From Roseomonas gilardii (lineage in GTDB: Bacteria; Pseudomonadota; Alphaproteobacteria; Acetobacterales; Acetobacteraceae), in NCBI RefSeq assembly GCF_001941945.1, contig NZ_CP015583.1:1878501-1942500 (forward strand): a stretch of 64,000 bases of DNA. Direction: 5' to 3'. Made by a program: the position numbers and the translations under genes. This document shows, in pieces, positions 17,537-26,741 of this stretch (its first letter is position 1; every line of letters starts with the position of its first letter). A model generated the notes under the pieces. It did not search any database and had not been told where the DNA came from. It worked only from the letters and a program-made list of their open reading frames with translations.

Positions 17537-19171
17537 TCAGAGCAGGTCGTGGTCCCAGCCCGCCTGATGGGCCAGGAAGGCCCAGGAGTCCTGCCCATGT
17601 CCATGTCCGGAGCCGGGATCGGCACAGGCCGGCGTCACGTCCTCCGCCGAAAGGAGATAGGCGCCCACCTCGTCGCCGGGCCCATGCACGGCGATGTCGT
17701 AGCTGCCGGACCAGCGCGCGGTGAAGGCGATTTGCACCCCATCGCCGCAGGCATCCGTGTCGGCGCGCAGGACGTCACCATGGGCGCCGAGCAGTTCCAT
17801 CGCGCCACCGGGCAGGCCGCTCTCTCCCTCGCCGCTCGTCAGCGTGAAGACATAGCGGTGGCCGCGCTCCAGCCCGACCGCGAAGACATCCACATCCCCG
17901 GCCGTCCCGACATGGCCGCTCGCGGTGCCGCCGACCGCCAACTGGCCCAGCGGCAGGCCCATGTCGCAGGGCGTGTCGCGGTAGTCGTCGGGCGGGATCA
18001 GCAGGGCAGCGATGCCGAAGAGCAGGTCAGCGCCGAGGAATCGCACCTGTTCCGCGTTCAGGATGTGGTCGGTGACACCCAGACTCGTCACGGTGAAATC
18101 CGCCGCGCTGCCGGCGAAGAGATAGTCGCCAGGCAACCCGTCCAGCAGCAGCGTGTCCGTGCCCAGCCCGCCATCCAGCGTGTTCGACGCCTGGTTGCCG
18201 TGCATCGAATCGTCGCCCGAACCGCAGACGGCGTTCTCGATCAGAGCCCGCATGTCGCCATCCGGCAGCAGGGCATTGGCGATGTTGCCGACCGCCTGAT
18301 GCCCGAGGCCGAGCTGGGCAAGCTGGTCCGCCGCGGTCACCGTCCACTCGCCCGGGCGCAGGTCCACGGACACGCCCTGCGTATAGGCGGAAAGGTCGTA
18401 GGTGTCGTGGCCGCCGCCGTCCCAGACGGTCATGAAGACCCGGTTCGCGACGGGCGCCGTCTGGGCGATGCCGTCGATGGAAAGCTGCCCACTCGCCGGG
18501 TCCCAGTGATAGACCGTGTCGCCGGCGCGGGTCGTGAAATTGGCGCCGTATATGTGCTGCAGGGCCGCGATGTCGTAGAGCATCGGCGTCTGCGCATAGC
18601 CGGAATACTCGTTGTAGTAGTAGCTGCCATCGGCGCCCGGATAGCTCCGGTAGGTCATCACCGAGTATTCCATCGAATCATGCGCCGGCGTCATCGCGCC
18701 GAAGACCGTGGTTTCCTGCCCGTGCTTCAGGCCGAGCGCGTGGCCGATCTCATGGATGAACGCATGATAGGCGTAGGTTCCCGGCACGGGATAGCTGAAC
18801 GTGCCGTCGTTCCGGTACCAGGTGTCGCCGCCGGTATCCACCGTGCTGGGATAGTAGCCCCAGGCCGTGGGCGTCGCCGAGGTCATGGCGAAGCGCAGAT
18901 CCGCATGCTGCGTGGCCGTCTCGGCCAGTTCCGTGAAGCCCAGATTGGCGATGCCGGCATAAAGGCCGAGGATCTCCCGCGCCATCGCCTGCTGCTGCAC
19001 GTTCAGGGGCAGGAAGCCCAGGCTGGGCTCGCCGCTGCCATAGGACGTGCCGTAGAAGGCCGGGTCGGTGGGAAAGCTGTAGCTCAGCTGGCCCGTGGCC
19101 CATTGCCGGCCGATGAACAGGGCATCCGTGTCCTGGACACCTGTGGCCGTGGTCGTGACGATTCCAGGCAT
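17537..19171 (-). CDS. M10 (serralysin-like) secreted zinc metalloprotease with PPC-like domain
   Basis: Predicted extracellular protease. The 544-residue product has no N-terminal signal peptide, as expected for type I secretion. Zinc ligands and catalytic Glu are in HEIGHALGLKHG from about residue 139; the Met-turn is SVMTYRSY. RTX-type calcium repeats are reduced to a short degenerate stretch (GSGDDSMHGN, LDGGLGTDTL). A region resembling a bacterial pre-peptidase C-terminal (PPC) domain follows (SGHVGTAGDVDVFAVGL). No ABC exporter, membrane-fusion protein or inhibitor gene lies beside it. It is convergent with recG. Confidence 0.85.
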   Translation of the reverse strand: MPGIVTTTATGVQDTDALFIGRQWATGQLSYSFPTDPAFYGTSYGSGEPSLGFLPLNVQQQAMAREILGLYAGIANLGFTELAETATQHADLRFAMTSATPTAWGYYPSTVDTGGDTWYRNDGTFSYPVPGTYAYHAFIHEIGHALGLKHGQETTVFGAMTPAHDSMEYSVMTYRSYPGADGSYYYNEYSGYAQTPMLYDIAALQHIYGANFTTRAGDTVYHWDPASGQLSIDGIAQTAPVANRVFMTVWDGGGHDTYDLSAYTQGVSVDLRPGEWTVTAADQLAQLGLGHQAVGNIANALLPDGDMRALIENAVCGSGDDSMHGNQASNTLDGGLGTDTLLLDGLPGDYLFAGSAADFTVTSLGVTDHILNAEQVRFLGADLLFGIAALLIPPDDYRDTPCDMGLPLGQLAVGGTASGHVGTAGDVDVFAVGLERGHRYVFTLTSGEGESGLPGGAMELLGAHGDVLRADTDACGDGVQIAFTARWSGSYDIAVHGPGDEVGAYLLSAEDVTPACADPGSGHGHGQDSWAFLAHQAGWDHDLL

Positions 19172-19295
19172 CGAGCGATCAACCTCCCCCTTGCCGTCCC
19201 GTATCCCGCGACCCTGCCTGTGCCTTGGGGCACCGGCCGGGAATCAGGGATCTGGGACCGCCAGGGGGATCATGCGGTGCGGCGGCGGGATAGAC

Positions 19296-19311
19296 GATTC
19301 GAGATCGAATC
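19296..19311. promoter_or_regulatory. 7-bp-arm inverted repeat, candidate operator
   Basis: GATTCGA-GA-TCGAATC is a perfect dyad in the 272-bp gap between the divergent metalloprotease and the small 19444 gene. It is 125 bp before the protease start and 133 bp before the small gene. It resembles a repressor or two-component regulator site; the protein binding it is unknown. Confidence 0.4.
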
Positions 19312-19443
19312 AAGATTCCGTGGCGGCTCCCAGAGGCGCCGGGCCGGGGCGCCGAGCCGGGGCGCCGGCCCGGACCCTGGCGGCCCCGTTCCTTTCCGCC
19401 TATCCACCTCCCGCAGCAGAGAGATCAGGACAGGGGTTCCCGC

Positions 19444-19677
19444 GTGAAGCAGGCCTATGCCACCACCGTCGCCTTCAACGTGACGGACCCGGACTCGCCC
19501 ACCGGCGAGGAGGTCCAGCGCTTCTCCCTTTCCATCGTCATCGAGACCAATCCGAAGCGGGCCGAGCAGCGGGCGGCACAGAACGTGATGCGACAGGAAC
19601 AGGGGGCGCGCATCCGCAACGTCCTGGTCCTGCCGCTGGACATCGCCCGCATCCAGGCGGAACTGGCCCGGCCCTGA
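19444..19677 (+). CDS. small hypothetical protein
   Basis: A 77-residue protein with a GTG start, not assigned to a family. The N-terminal half (QAYATTVAFNVTDPDS, FSLSIVIETN) looks like beta strands and the C-terminal half is helical and basic. There is no signal peptide or membrane segment. The coding pattern matches the chromosome. It lies upstream of the ABC export operon but is separated by 120 bp, so it is probably transcribed separately. Confidence 0.6.
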   Translation: MKQAYATTVAFNVTDPDSPTGEEVQRFSLSIVIETNPKRAEQRAAQNVMRQEQGARIRNVLVLPLDIARIQAELARP

Positions 19678-19797
19678 GCGCCCAGGCCCCCTGGTAACAT
19701 CGTCACAATCCGAGACCGAGGGAGGGCGCCCCCGGCTCTTGCGCTCGCGACGCCGCGCACTAAACCCGGCGGCCACGAGTGGATTGAGGACGGGCCC

Positions 19798-20559
19798 TTG
19801 TCGAGCGATACCACCGCGCTGATCGAGATCGACCGGCTGACCAAGAGTTTCGGTGGCTTCACCGCCGTGAACGACGTCTCTTTCGATGTCGGACGGGGTG
19901 AGGTGGTGGGCTTCCTCGGCCCCAACGGCGCCGGCAAGTCCACCACCATGAAGATGCTGGCCGGCTTCGTGACGCCCAGCGCCGGCACCGCCCGCATCCT
20001 GGGCGAGGACGTGGTGGACCGCCCGGTGCAGGCCAAGCGCCACCTGGGCTTCCTGCCCGAGGGCGCCCCTACCTATCCCGAGATGACCGTCACCGGCTTC
20101 CTGCGCTTCATCGCCCGGGTGCGCGGCTATTCCGGTGCCGAGGCGCGGGAGCGCGTGGCGCGGGCGATGAGCCTGACGACGCTGGAGGGCGTGCGCCTGC
20201 AGCCGATCGAGACGCTTTCCAAGGGCTTCAAGCGCCGCGTCGGACTGGCCCAGGCGCTGCTGCACGATCCGCCGGTCCTGGTGCTGGACGAGCCGACCGA
20301 CGGGCTCGACCCGAACCAGAAGCGCGAGGTGCGGGACCTGCTCACCCGCATGGCGCCGGACAAGGCCATCGTCATCTCCACCCATCTGCTGGAGGAGGTC
20401 TCGGCCATCTGCACCCGCGCCGTGGTGATCGCGCGCGGCCGCGTGGTGGCGGACGAGACGCCCGCCCAGCTCGCCGCGCGGGGGCCGGACCTCGACACCG
20501 TCTTCCGCGACCTGACCATGGAACGCCCCTTGACGCAGCCCGAAGCCGAGGCCGCCTGA
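19798..20559 (+). CDS. ABC transporter ATP-binding protein, Gld/Nos type
   Basis: ATPase subunit of an ABC-2 exporter. From a TTG start it has 253 residues. Walker A is GPNGAGKST, the signature is the variant LSKGFKRR, and Walker B is VLVLDEPTDGLDP, with the switch His in STHLLEE. The signature and length resemble GldA and CcmA/NatA-like ATPases. Its stop overlaps the permease start (TGATG), beginning a co-translated set of ATPase, permease, GldG-like protein and DUF4340 protein. Confidence 0.92.
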   Translation: MSSDTTALIEIDRLTKSFGGFTAVNDVSFDVGRGEVVGFLGPNGAGKSTTMKMLAGFVTPSAGTARILGEDVVDRPVQAKRHLGFLPEGAPTYPEMTVTGFLRFIARVRGYSGAEARERVARAMSLTTLEGVRLQPIETLSKGFKRRVGLAQALLHDPPVLVLDEPTDGLDPNQKREVRDLLTRMAPDKAIVISTHLLEEVSAICTRAVVIARGRVVADETPAQLAARGPDLDTVFRDLTMERPLTQPEAEAA

Positions 20560-21290
20560 TGCGCAACACACTCGCCGTCGCCCGGCGCGAGCTGACGGGC
20601 TATTTCGCCACGCCGGTCGCCTATGTCTTCATCGTCATCTTCCTCGTGCTCTCCGGCGCGCTGACCTTCACCCTCGGCGGCTTCTTCGACCGCGGCGTGG
20701 CCGATCTCTCGCCCTTCTTCCAGTTCGTCCCCTGGCTCTTCCTCTTCCTCGTCCCGGCGCTGACCATGCGCCTCTGGGCGGAGGAACGGCGGCTGGGCAC
20801 GATCGAGCTGCTGCTCACCCTGCCGATCGCGCAGTGGCAGGCGGTGCTGGGCAAGTTCCTCGCCGCCTGGGCCTTCTGCGCCATCGCCCTGGCCCTGACC
20901 TTCCCGCTGGTCATCACCGTCAACATCCTGGGCTCCCCCGACAACGGCGTGATCGCCACGGGCTATCTCGGCTGCCTGCTGGTGGCCGGGGCCTATCTGG
21001 CGGTGGGCGCGGCGGTCTCGGCGCTGACCAAGAACCAGGTGATCGCCTTCGTGCTCGCCGTCGCGGTCTGCTTCCTCTTCGCCGTGGCGGGCTCGCCCGT
21101 GCTGGGTGCCTTCCTCGACCGCAACATCCCCGTGCTCTCCGACATCGCGCGCGGCCTCTCGGTCACGGAACGGCTCCAGGCCTTCTCGCGCGGCGTCGTC
21201 TCCGCGCGCGACCTCGTCTTCTTCGCGACCTTCACCGGCTTCTGGCTCTTCGCGAATGCCGTGGCCGTGGACAACCGCAAGGCCGATTGA
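20559..21290 (+). CDS. ABC-2 type permease, GldF-like
   Basis: Membrane subunit of the exporter, 243 residues with about six hydrophobic segments. The N-terminus (VARRELTGYFATPVAYVF) and LWAEERRLGTIELLLTLP match the GldF/NosY-like ABC-2 family. It overlaps the ATPase gene by one base and is followed five bases later by the GldG-like gene. The transported substrate is unknown; these cassettes also occur in bacteria without gliding. Confidence 0.9.
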   Translation: MRNTLAVARRELTGYFATPVAYVFIVIFLVLSGALTFTLGGFFDRGVADLSPFFQFVPWLFLFLVPALTMRLWAEERRLGTIELLLTLPIAQWQAVLGKFLAAWAFCAIALALTFPLVITVNILGSPDNGVIATGYLGCLLVAGAYLAVGAAVSALTKNQVIAFVLAVAVCFLFAVAGSPVLGAFLDRNIPVLSDIARGLSVTERLQAFSRGVVSARDLVFFATFTGFWLFANAVAVDNRKAD

Positions 21291-21295
21291 CCCCC

Positions 21296-23269
21296 GTGAG
21301 CGACACGACCACCTCCCCTCGCGGCCCCCGCCCCGCCCGCAACCGCCTCTGGGTCGCGCTCCTGGCGCTGCTCGCGGCGCTGGGCCTCGCCATCGGGCTC
21401 AACCTGCTTTCCGACCGGCTGCTGCCGCGCGCCCGGCTCGATCTGACGCAGCAGCATCTCTACACGCTCAGCACCGGCACCCGCGGCGTGCTGGCCGGGC
21501 TCAGGGACCCGATCACGCTGCGCCTCTTCTATTCCCGCCGCCTCGGCGCCACGGTGCCGCTCTATGGCGCCTATCACGACCGGGTCTGGGAGATGCTGCA
21601 GGAATACGTGGCGCTCTCCCACGGCAAGCTGCGGCTGGAGACCTTCGACCCGGAGCCCTTCAGCGAGACCGAGGACCGCGCCGTCGCCTATGGCCTCCAG
21701 GGCGTGCCCGTGGACCAGTCCGGGGAGCAGGTCTATTTCGGCCTCTCCGGCTCCAACCTGCTCGACGACGAGCGCAACATCCCCTTCTTCCAGCCGGATC
21801 GCGAGCGCTTCCTCGAATACGACCTGACGCGGCTGGTCTATGAGCTGTCCAACCCGGAGCGGCCGGTGGTGGGCGTCATGTCCTCCCTGCCGCTGAACGG
21901 CGACCCGCGCGCGATGATGATGCGCGCGGCCGGCGGCGGGCAGCCCTATGCGATCATGAACCAGCTCCGCCAGTTCTTCACCGTGCGCGACGTGCCCACG
22001 GACGCGCAGGTGATCGACCCGGCGGTGAAGGTCCTGGTCGTGGCGCAGGCGCAGAACCTCAGCGACGCCACGCTCTATGCCATCGACCAGTTCGTCATGC
22101 GCGGCGGGCGGCTGCTGGCCATGACCGACCCGCACAGCGAGAGCCAGCTCAGCCATCCCGGGCCGACCGGGCAGCCGCCGGCCAGCACCGCTTCCAACCT
22201 CGACCGGCTCTACAGGGCCTGGGGCATCGAGGCACCGGAGGACAAGGTGGTGCTCGACCTGCGCGGCGCCTGGCGGGTGCGGAACAGCAACCCGAACGAC
22301 CGGGTGCAGGCGGTGGACTACCTCGCCTGGTTCAACCTCCAGGGCGACAGCCTGGACCGTGGCGATGCCGCGACGGCGGACCTGAACCAGGTGACGGTGG
22401 CCTCCGCCGGCGAGGTCCGGAAGGCCCCGGGCGCCAGTATCGACTTCACGCCGCTGCTGACCAGTTCCGGCCAGTCCATGCTGGTGGATGCCGCGAAGGT
22501 GCGGCAGGCGCCGGACCCCGCCGCCCTGCTGGCGGGCTTCCAGGCGGATGGGCAGCGGCACGTGATCATGGCCCGGGTCCATGGCCTGCTGCACAGCGCC
22601 TTCCCCGACGGGCCGCCCGCACCGTCCCAGGGGGAGCAGCGCCCGGCGGATTTCCCGGCGCATCTGGCCGCGACCCAGGGGCCGGCCAATCTGGTGGTGG
22701 CCAATGATTCCGATATCCTGGAGGACCGCTTCTGGGTCCAGACCCAGGATTTCTTCGGCCAGCAGATGGCCACGCCCTTCAGCGACAACGGCGCGCTGAT
22801 CGGCAACCTGGCGGAAACGCTGGCGGGCGGCGACGCCCTGATCTCGCTGCGCTCCCGCGGCGAATCCCTGCGCCCCTTCACGGTGGTGGAGGACATGCAG
22901 GCCCGGGCCGAGGCACGCTACCGCCAGACCGAGCAGGAATTGCAGAACCGGCTCCAGGCCACGGAGCGGCGGCTGCGCGAGCTGCGCCAGGGGACGCAGG
23001 GCGGCCCGCAGGCGCCGGGGACGGAGCGCAACGCCGCCCAGGCGGTGATCACCCCCGCCCAGCGCGCCGAGATCGACAAGGCGCGCGAGGAGATCCTGGC
23101 GACGCGGCAGCAGCTCCGCGCCGTGCAACTGGAACTGCGGCGGGACATCGAGCGGCTGCAGACCTGGGTGAAGGTCCTGAACATCGCCGCCGTGCCGGTG
23201 CTGCTCACTGTCTTCGCCATCGTGCTGGCGGTGCTGCGGTCCCGCCGCCGTGCCTCGGCCCGGGCCTGA
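21296..23269 (+). CDS. GldG-family ABC transport auxiliary protein
   Basis: From a GTG start at 21296 the protein has 657 residues. It has a membrane anchor near residues 15-36, a large extracytoplasmic domain of the ABC_transp_aux (GldG) type, a coiled-coil-rich segment before the end (repeated Glu/Arg/Gln helices around residues 530-615) and a C-terminal transmembrane helix followed by a basic tail. The domain resembles sugar-binding or GATase-like folds attached to ABC-2 permeases. It probably gates or couples substrate to the permease encoded just before it. Confidence 0.85.
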   Translation: MSDTTTSPRGPRPARNRLWVALLALLAALGLAIGLNLLSDRLLPRARLDLTQQHLYTLSTGTRGVLAGLRDPITLRLFYSRRLGATVPLYGAYHDRVWEMLQEYVALSHGKLRLETFDPEPFSETEDRAVAYGLQGVPVDQSGEQVYFGLSGSNLLDDERNIPFFQPDRERFLEYDLTRLVYELSNPERPVVGVMSSLPLNGDPRAMMMRAAGGGQPYAIMNQLRQFFTVRDVPTDAQVIDPAVKVLVVAQAQNLSDATLYAIDQFVMRGGRLLAMTDPHSESQLSHPGPTGQPPASTASNLDRLYRAWGIEAPEDKVVLDLRGAWRVRNSNPNDRVQAVDYLAWFNLQGDSLDRGDAATADLNQVTVASAGEVRKAPGASIDFTPLLTSSGQSMLVDAAKVRQAPDPAALLAGFQADGQRHVIMARVHGLLHSAFPDGPPAPSQGEQRPADFPAHLAATQGPANLVVANDSDILEDRFWVQTQDFFGQQMATPFSDNGALIGNLAETLAGGDALISLRSRGESLRPFTVVEDMQARAEARYRQTEQELQNRLQATERRLRELRQGTQGGPQAPGTERNAAQAVITPAQRAEIDKAREEILATRQQLRAVQLELRRDIERLQTWVKVLNIAAVPVLLTVFAIVLAVLRSRRRASARA

Positions 23270-23280
23270 GGAGGGACAGG

Positions 23281-24348
23281 ATGAGACGTCGAACCCTGAT
23301 CGGCCTGGGCGCGGCGGCAGCCGCCTCGATCGGTGCCGCCGTGTTGCTGACCCCGCGGGAGGCCGCGACGCCCGACCCGGACGATGCGCGACTGGCCTTC
23401 CCTGGCCTGGCGGAACGCCTCGCCGGGGCCACGAGGATCGAGCTGCGCCACGCCGGCGCCACCATGACCCTGGCCCGGCGCGACCCGGAAACCTGGACCC
23501 TGCCGGAGAAGGACGACTACCCCGTGCGCTCCGAGCGCATCCGGGAGCTCCTGGTCGGGCTGACCGAGCTGCGCCTCGTGGAGCGCCGCACCGCCAGCCC
23601 GGAACTCTTCGCCCGGCTGGGCGTGGACGATCCGGAGGACAAGGATTCCACCGCCATCCTGGTGCGGGTGCTGGACGCCGCCGGCGTGCCCATCGCCCAG
23701 GTGATCGCCGGGCACCGCCGCGTTCGCACCCAGGGCGGGGTGCCCGAGAGCATCTACCTGCGCTTCCCCGGCCAGAACCAGACCTGGCTGGCCGAAGGGC
23801 GCCTGCCGGTGGACACCGACCCGCAGCTCTGGATCGACCGGGACATCGCCAACCTGCCGCGCGATCGCGTGCTGCGGGTGCTCGTTTCGCGCGGGGAGGC
23901 GCCGCTGGAGTTGCGGCGGGGCGACGCGCCGGACTCGCCGCTTCGCGTCGTGGTGCCCGCCGAGGCGACCGGACTGGACGAGAACGCGGTGAACGACGTG
24001 GCGGGCGCCTTCGAGTTCCTGACCTTCAGCGACGTGCTGCCGGAGGCGAAGCTCCAGGCCGATCCGGTGGGCGAGTCGCGCTTTACCCTGACCGACAACC
24101 TGGGCATCGCGGTGCGGGTCGGGCTGAACCAGGGGAATGTCTGGATCCGCCTGACCGCCACGGGCGACAGCGAGGCGGTGCGGCTGAACAGCCGCTGGCG
24201 CGGCTGGGCCTATCAGGTCGGTGCCTGGAAGGAGAAGGCCCTGGTGCCCCGGATCGAGGATCTGCGCCGCGAGGCGCCCACCCCGCCCCCACCGGGCCAG
24301 ACGGAGCAGCCCGGGGTACTGCCCCCTGCCCCGCCGGCCAGCCCATGA
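23281..24348 (+). CDS. DUF4340 domain-containing protein
   Basis: A 355-residue protein with an N-terminal signal or anchor (MRRRTLIGLGAAAAASIGAA) preceded by a good GGAGG ribosome site. The body carries the DUF4340 pattern, including ELLVGLTELRLVERRTA and LWIDRDIANLPRDRVLRV. The function of DUF4340 is not known. It is the usual fourth member of GldAFG-type operons, which implies a periplasmic or envelope role next to the exporter. The last residues are Pro-rich, and the stop overlaps the Nudix start (ATGA). Confidence 0.85.
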   Translation: MRRRTLIGLGAAAAASIGAAVLLTPREAATPDPDDARLAFPGLAERLAGATRIELRHAGATMTLARRDPETWTLPEKDDYPVRSERIRELLVGLTELRLVERRTASPELFARLGVDDPEDKDSTAILVRVLDAAGVPIAQVIAGHRRVRTQGGVPESIYLRFPGQNQTWLAEGRLPVDTDPQLWIDRDIANLPRDRVLRVLVSRGEAPLELRRGDAPDSPLRVVVPAEATGLDENAVNDVAGAFEFLTFSDVLPEAKLQADPVGESRFTLTDNLGIAVRVGLNQGNVWIRLTATGDSEAVRLNSRWRGWAYQVGAWKEKALVPRIEDLRREAPTPPPPGQTEQPGVLPPAPPASP

Positions 24349-24794
24349 GCATCCGGGAATACCCGGACCGGCCCTGGGTCGGCATCGGCTGCGTGGTCCT
24401 GCGAGGCGAGGATGTGCTGCTCGTCCGGCGCGCCCGCCCGCCGCTCCAGGGAAGCTGGACCATCCCCGGTGGCGCCCAGTCGGTGGGCGAGACGATGGAG
24501 GACACCGCGCGGCGCGAGCTGCGCGAGGAGGCCGGGATCGAGGTTGGCCCGCTGTCGATCGCCGTGGCGGTGGACGTGATCGACCGCGACGCGGAGGGCC
24601 GCGCCCGCTTCCACTACAGCATCCTCGATTTCTGCGCCCCCTGGCTGTCCGGCGAGCCCGTCCCCGGCGACGATGCCGCCGAGGCGCGCTTCTTCCGGCC
24701 GGAGGAGCTGCCGGGCCTCGGGCTCTGGGCCGAGACCCTGCGCGCCATCGAGACCGCCCGCGCGGTGCTGCGGCGGGCGGCGGAGACGGGCTGA
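24345..24794 (+). CDS. Nudix hydrolase
   Basis: A 149-residue pyrophosphohydrolase of NDP-linked substrates. A complete Nudix box runs from G in GAQSVGE through RELREEAGIE. The N-terminal WVGIGCVVLRGEDVLLVRRA resembles ADP-ribose or MutT-like housecleaning members; the substrate cannot be read from the sequence. It is translationally coupled to the DUF4340 gene by a four-base overlap, although its biochemical link to the exporter is unclear. Confidence 0.9.
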   Translation: MSIREYPDRPWVGIGCVVLRGEDVLLVRRARPPLQGSWTIPGGAQSVGETMEDTARRELREEAGIEVGPLSIAVAVDVIDRDAEGRARFHYSILDFCAPWLSGEPVPGDDAAEARFFRPEELPGLGLWAETLRAIETARAVLRRAAETG

Positions 24795-24858
24795 CCCCCC
24801 GTTCCGCCGCGCGGCCCGGGCGTTAGAATACCGGCAAACCGATGGGGAAACCGGGCCC

Positions 24859-25686
24859 ATGAACCGCCGTCAGTTCCTGCCTCTCGCCGGCCTCCTCCTG
24901 CCCGGCTCCGCCGCCCTCGCCGCGCCCCGCCGGGAGGCGGCTCCCGCGCCCAAGCCCCTGCCGGTGCTGCCCTCGCTGGATGCCGACGGCAAGTCCAGCC
25001 TGACCCCGGAGAAGCGTGCCCTGGTGGAGAAGGTGCGCGCCTCCTGGCGCGCCGCCGATGGCCGCAGCGCGGAGGAGGTCGTGGCATCGCTCGGCGGGAT
25101 GGTGCGCGGCTTCCGCGCCCTGGGCTTCCGGGCGGAAACCGGGTGGCCCGACCATACCGGGACGGTCGGCTTCCTGGGCGCGCCGGTGCTGGTCACGCTG
25201 GTCCTGTCGCATGACAAGGAGGTCGGCTGGCACCTGCAGCCGGACGGGCGCTTCCAGATCGGGCCGGATGTCTTCCAGCTCGGTGCCCTGGCCTATGCGT
25301 TGAACTGGCTGCAGGAGGATGAGGATCGGGGCGGCCCCGCCGGAAGGGCGCGGCTGCGCGACCCGAGGAGCCTGGATTTCCTGGAACCCGCCTCCGGAAC
25401 CTCGCAGGGACGGCGCCTCGGCACGCTGCTCGCCGAAGGTGGCTATGGCATCCGCGACCTTTCGGTGCGCGCGGTGAGCCTGCCCCGTCCGGGCTTCACG
25501 GCCGGCTTCACGCTGCGGCCCCCGGCGGGTTCCGCGGCGCAGGGGGCACTGCGGCCCGTCTTCACCCGCCGCGCCGCCGATCTGGAGACCCAGCCCCAGG
25601 CTCTGGCCTGGGAGCCCGGCAACGACGATGCGCGGCAACTGGCGCAGCGGCCGCCCGGCGAGTGGCGCTTCACCACGCCGGGGTGA
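24859..25686 (+). CDS. exported hypothetical protein
   Basis: A 275-residue protein not assigned to a family. It starts MNRRQFLPLAGLLLPGSAALAA, in which RRQFL is a good twin-arginine export motif and cleavage is likely near ALA-AP. After a Pro/Ala-rich linker the mature part is globular, with no cysteines or obvious catalytic motif. The gene follows the Nudix gene by 64 bp on the same strand and converges with msrP. Export through Tat and a periplasmic location are inference. Confidence 0.65.
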   Translation: MNRRQFLPLAGLLLPGSAALAAPRREAAPAPKPLPVLPSLDADGKSSLTPEKRALVEKVRASWRAADGRSAEEVVASLGGMVRGFRALGFRAETGWPDHTGTVGFLGAPVLVTLVLSHDKEVGWHLQPDGRFQIGPDVFQLGALAYALNWLQEDEDRGGPAGRARLRDPRSLDFLEPASGTSQGRRLGTLLAEGGYGIRDLSVRAVSLPRPGFTAGFTLRPPAGSAAQGALRPVFTRRAADLETQPQALAWEPGNDDARQLAQRPPGEWRFTTPG

Positions 25687-25698
25687 GTGGCGGGGGGC

Positions 25699-26643
25699 TC
25701 AGGTATAGAGCCGCTCGCCCTCCAGCCCCTTGTAGAGATCGGCCACGAACTCGCCATAGCCGTTGAAGATCCGCGTTGGCACGCGCTCGTTGTTGCCCAG
25801 CAGGCGTTCCGTGGCCTGGGACCAGCGCGGATGCGGCACCGCCGGGTTCACATTGGCCCAGAAGCCGTACTCGCTGCTCTGGAGCTGTTCCCAGAAGGAG
25901 ACGGGGCGCTTGTCGGTGAAGGTGACCTTGACCACCGACTTGCCGGACTTGAAGCCGTACTTCCAGGGGAAGAGCACCCGGATCGGCCCGCCATTCTGCG
26001 GCGGCAGTGGCTTGCCGTACATGCCGGTGGCGACGAAGCCCAACTCGTTCTGCGCCTCGGCCAGGGTGCAGCCTTCGATATAGGGCCAGGAATACCAGAT
26101 CTGTCGCAGGCCCGGCATGACGTCCGGCTGCTGCGCCGTTTCCAGGACGAGATACTTCGCCCCGGAGCTTGGCTGGGCGAGGCGGACGAATTCGGACAGG
26201 GGAAAGCCCGTCCAGGGCACCGTCATGGCCCAGGTCTCGACGCAGCGGTGCCGCAGCACGCGCTCCTCCATCCGCACCTGCTTCAGCAGGTCCTCCAGCC
26301 CGATCTCGCGCGGCTGGGCGACCATGCCCTCGAAGCGGATGCTCCAGGGACTCATCTTCAGCTTCCGGGCCGCCGAGACGACGTCCTTGGAATCCCCGAA
26401 CTCGTAGTAGTTGTTGTAGGTCGTCGCGTTGCGTTCCGGCGTCGTGGCCCGGCCCGGATCGAAGCGCGGATCACCCGGCGCGGCGGCGCCCTGCGCGGAG
26501 GCCGGGGCGTTTCGCAGCAGGCCCAGCCCGGCGGTCAGGCCGCCGCCGATGAGCCCGAGCCCCTTGCGGCGCCCGACCACCAGGGCCTCGGGCGTCGCGG
26601 CGCTTTCGGGAAGTTCCCAGCCACGGCGGGTGCGGACGAGCAT
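25699..26643 (-). CDS. msrP: protein-methionine-sulfoxide reductase catalytic subunit MsrP (YedY)
   Basis: Periplasmic molybdopterin enzyme that repairs oxidised methionine in envelope proteins. The ATG at 26643 gives 314 residues, normal for YedY. A twin-arginine-type leader includes RRKGLGLIGG. The Mo-ligand cysteine is in RHRCVETWAM, and NELGFVATGMYGKPLPPQNGGP is the conserved cofactor region. The heme membrane partner MsrQ, usually adjacent, is absent here. The neighbouring genes are glycosyltransferases, so the partner must lie elsewhere or be replaced. Confidence 0.93.
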   Translation of the reverse strand: MLVRTRRGWELPESAATPEALVVGRRKGLGLIGGGLTAGLGLLRNAPASAQGAAAPGDPRFDPGRATTPERNATTYNNYYEFGDSKDVVSAARKLKMSPWSIRFEGMVAQPREIGLEDLLKQVRMEERVLRHRCVETWAMTVPWTGFPLSEFVRLAQPSSGAKYLVLETAQQPDVMPGLRQIWYSWPYIEGCTLAEAQNELGFVATGMYGKPLPPQNGGPIRVLFPWKYGFKSGKSVVKVTFTDKRPVSFWEQLQSSEYGFWANVNPAVPHPRWSQATERLLGNNERVPTRIFNGYGEFVADLYKGLEGERLYT

Positions 26644-26741
26644 CGGAAAGCCTCCTGCGACCCGTCTCATCTCCGCATGCAGGGGCGGAACGTCAAGGGC
26701 CGTGGCCGAATGATGACCGGGCCGCCTCACGGCGCCCGCCG

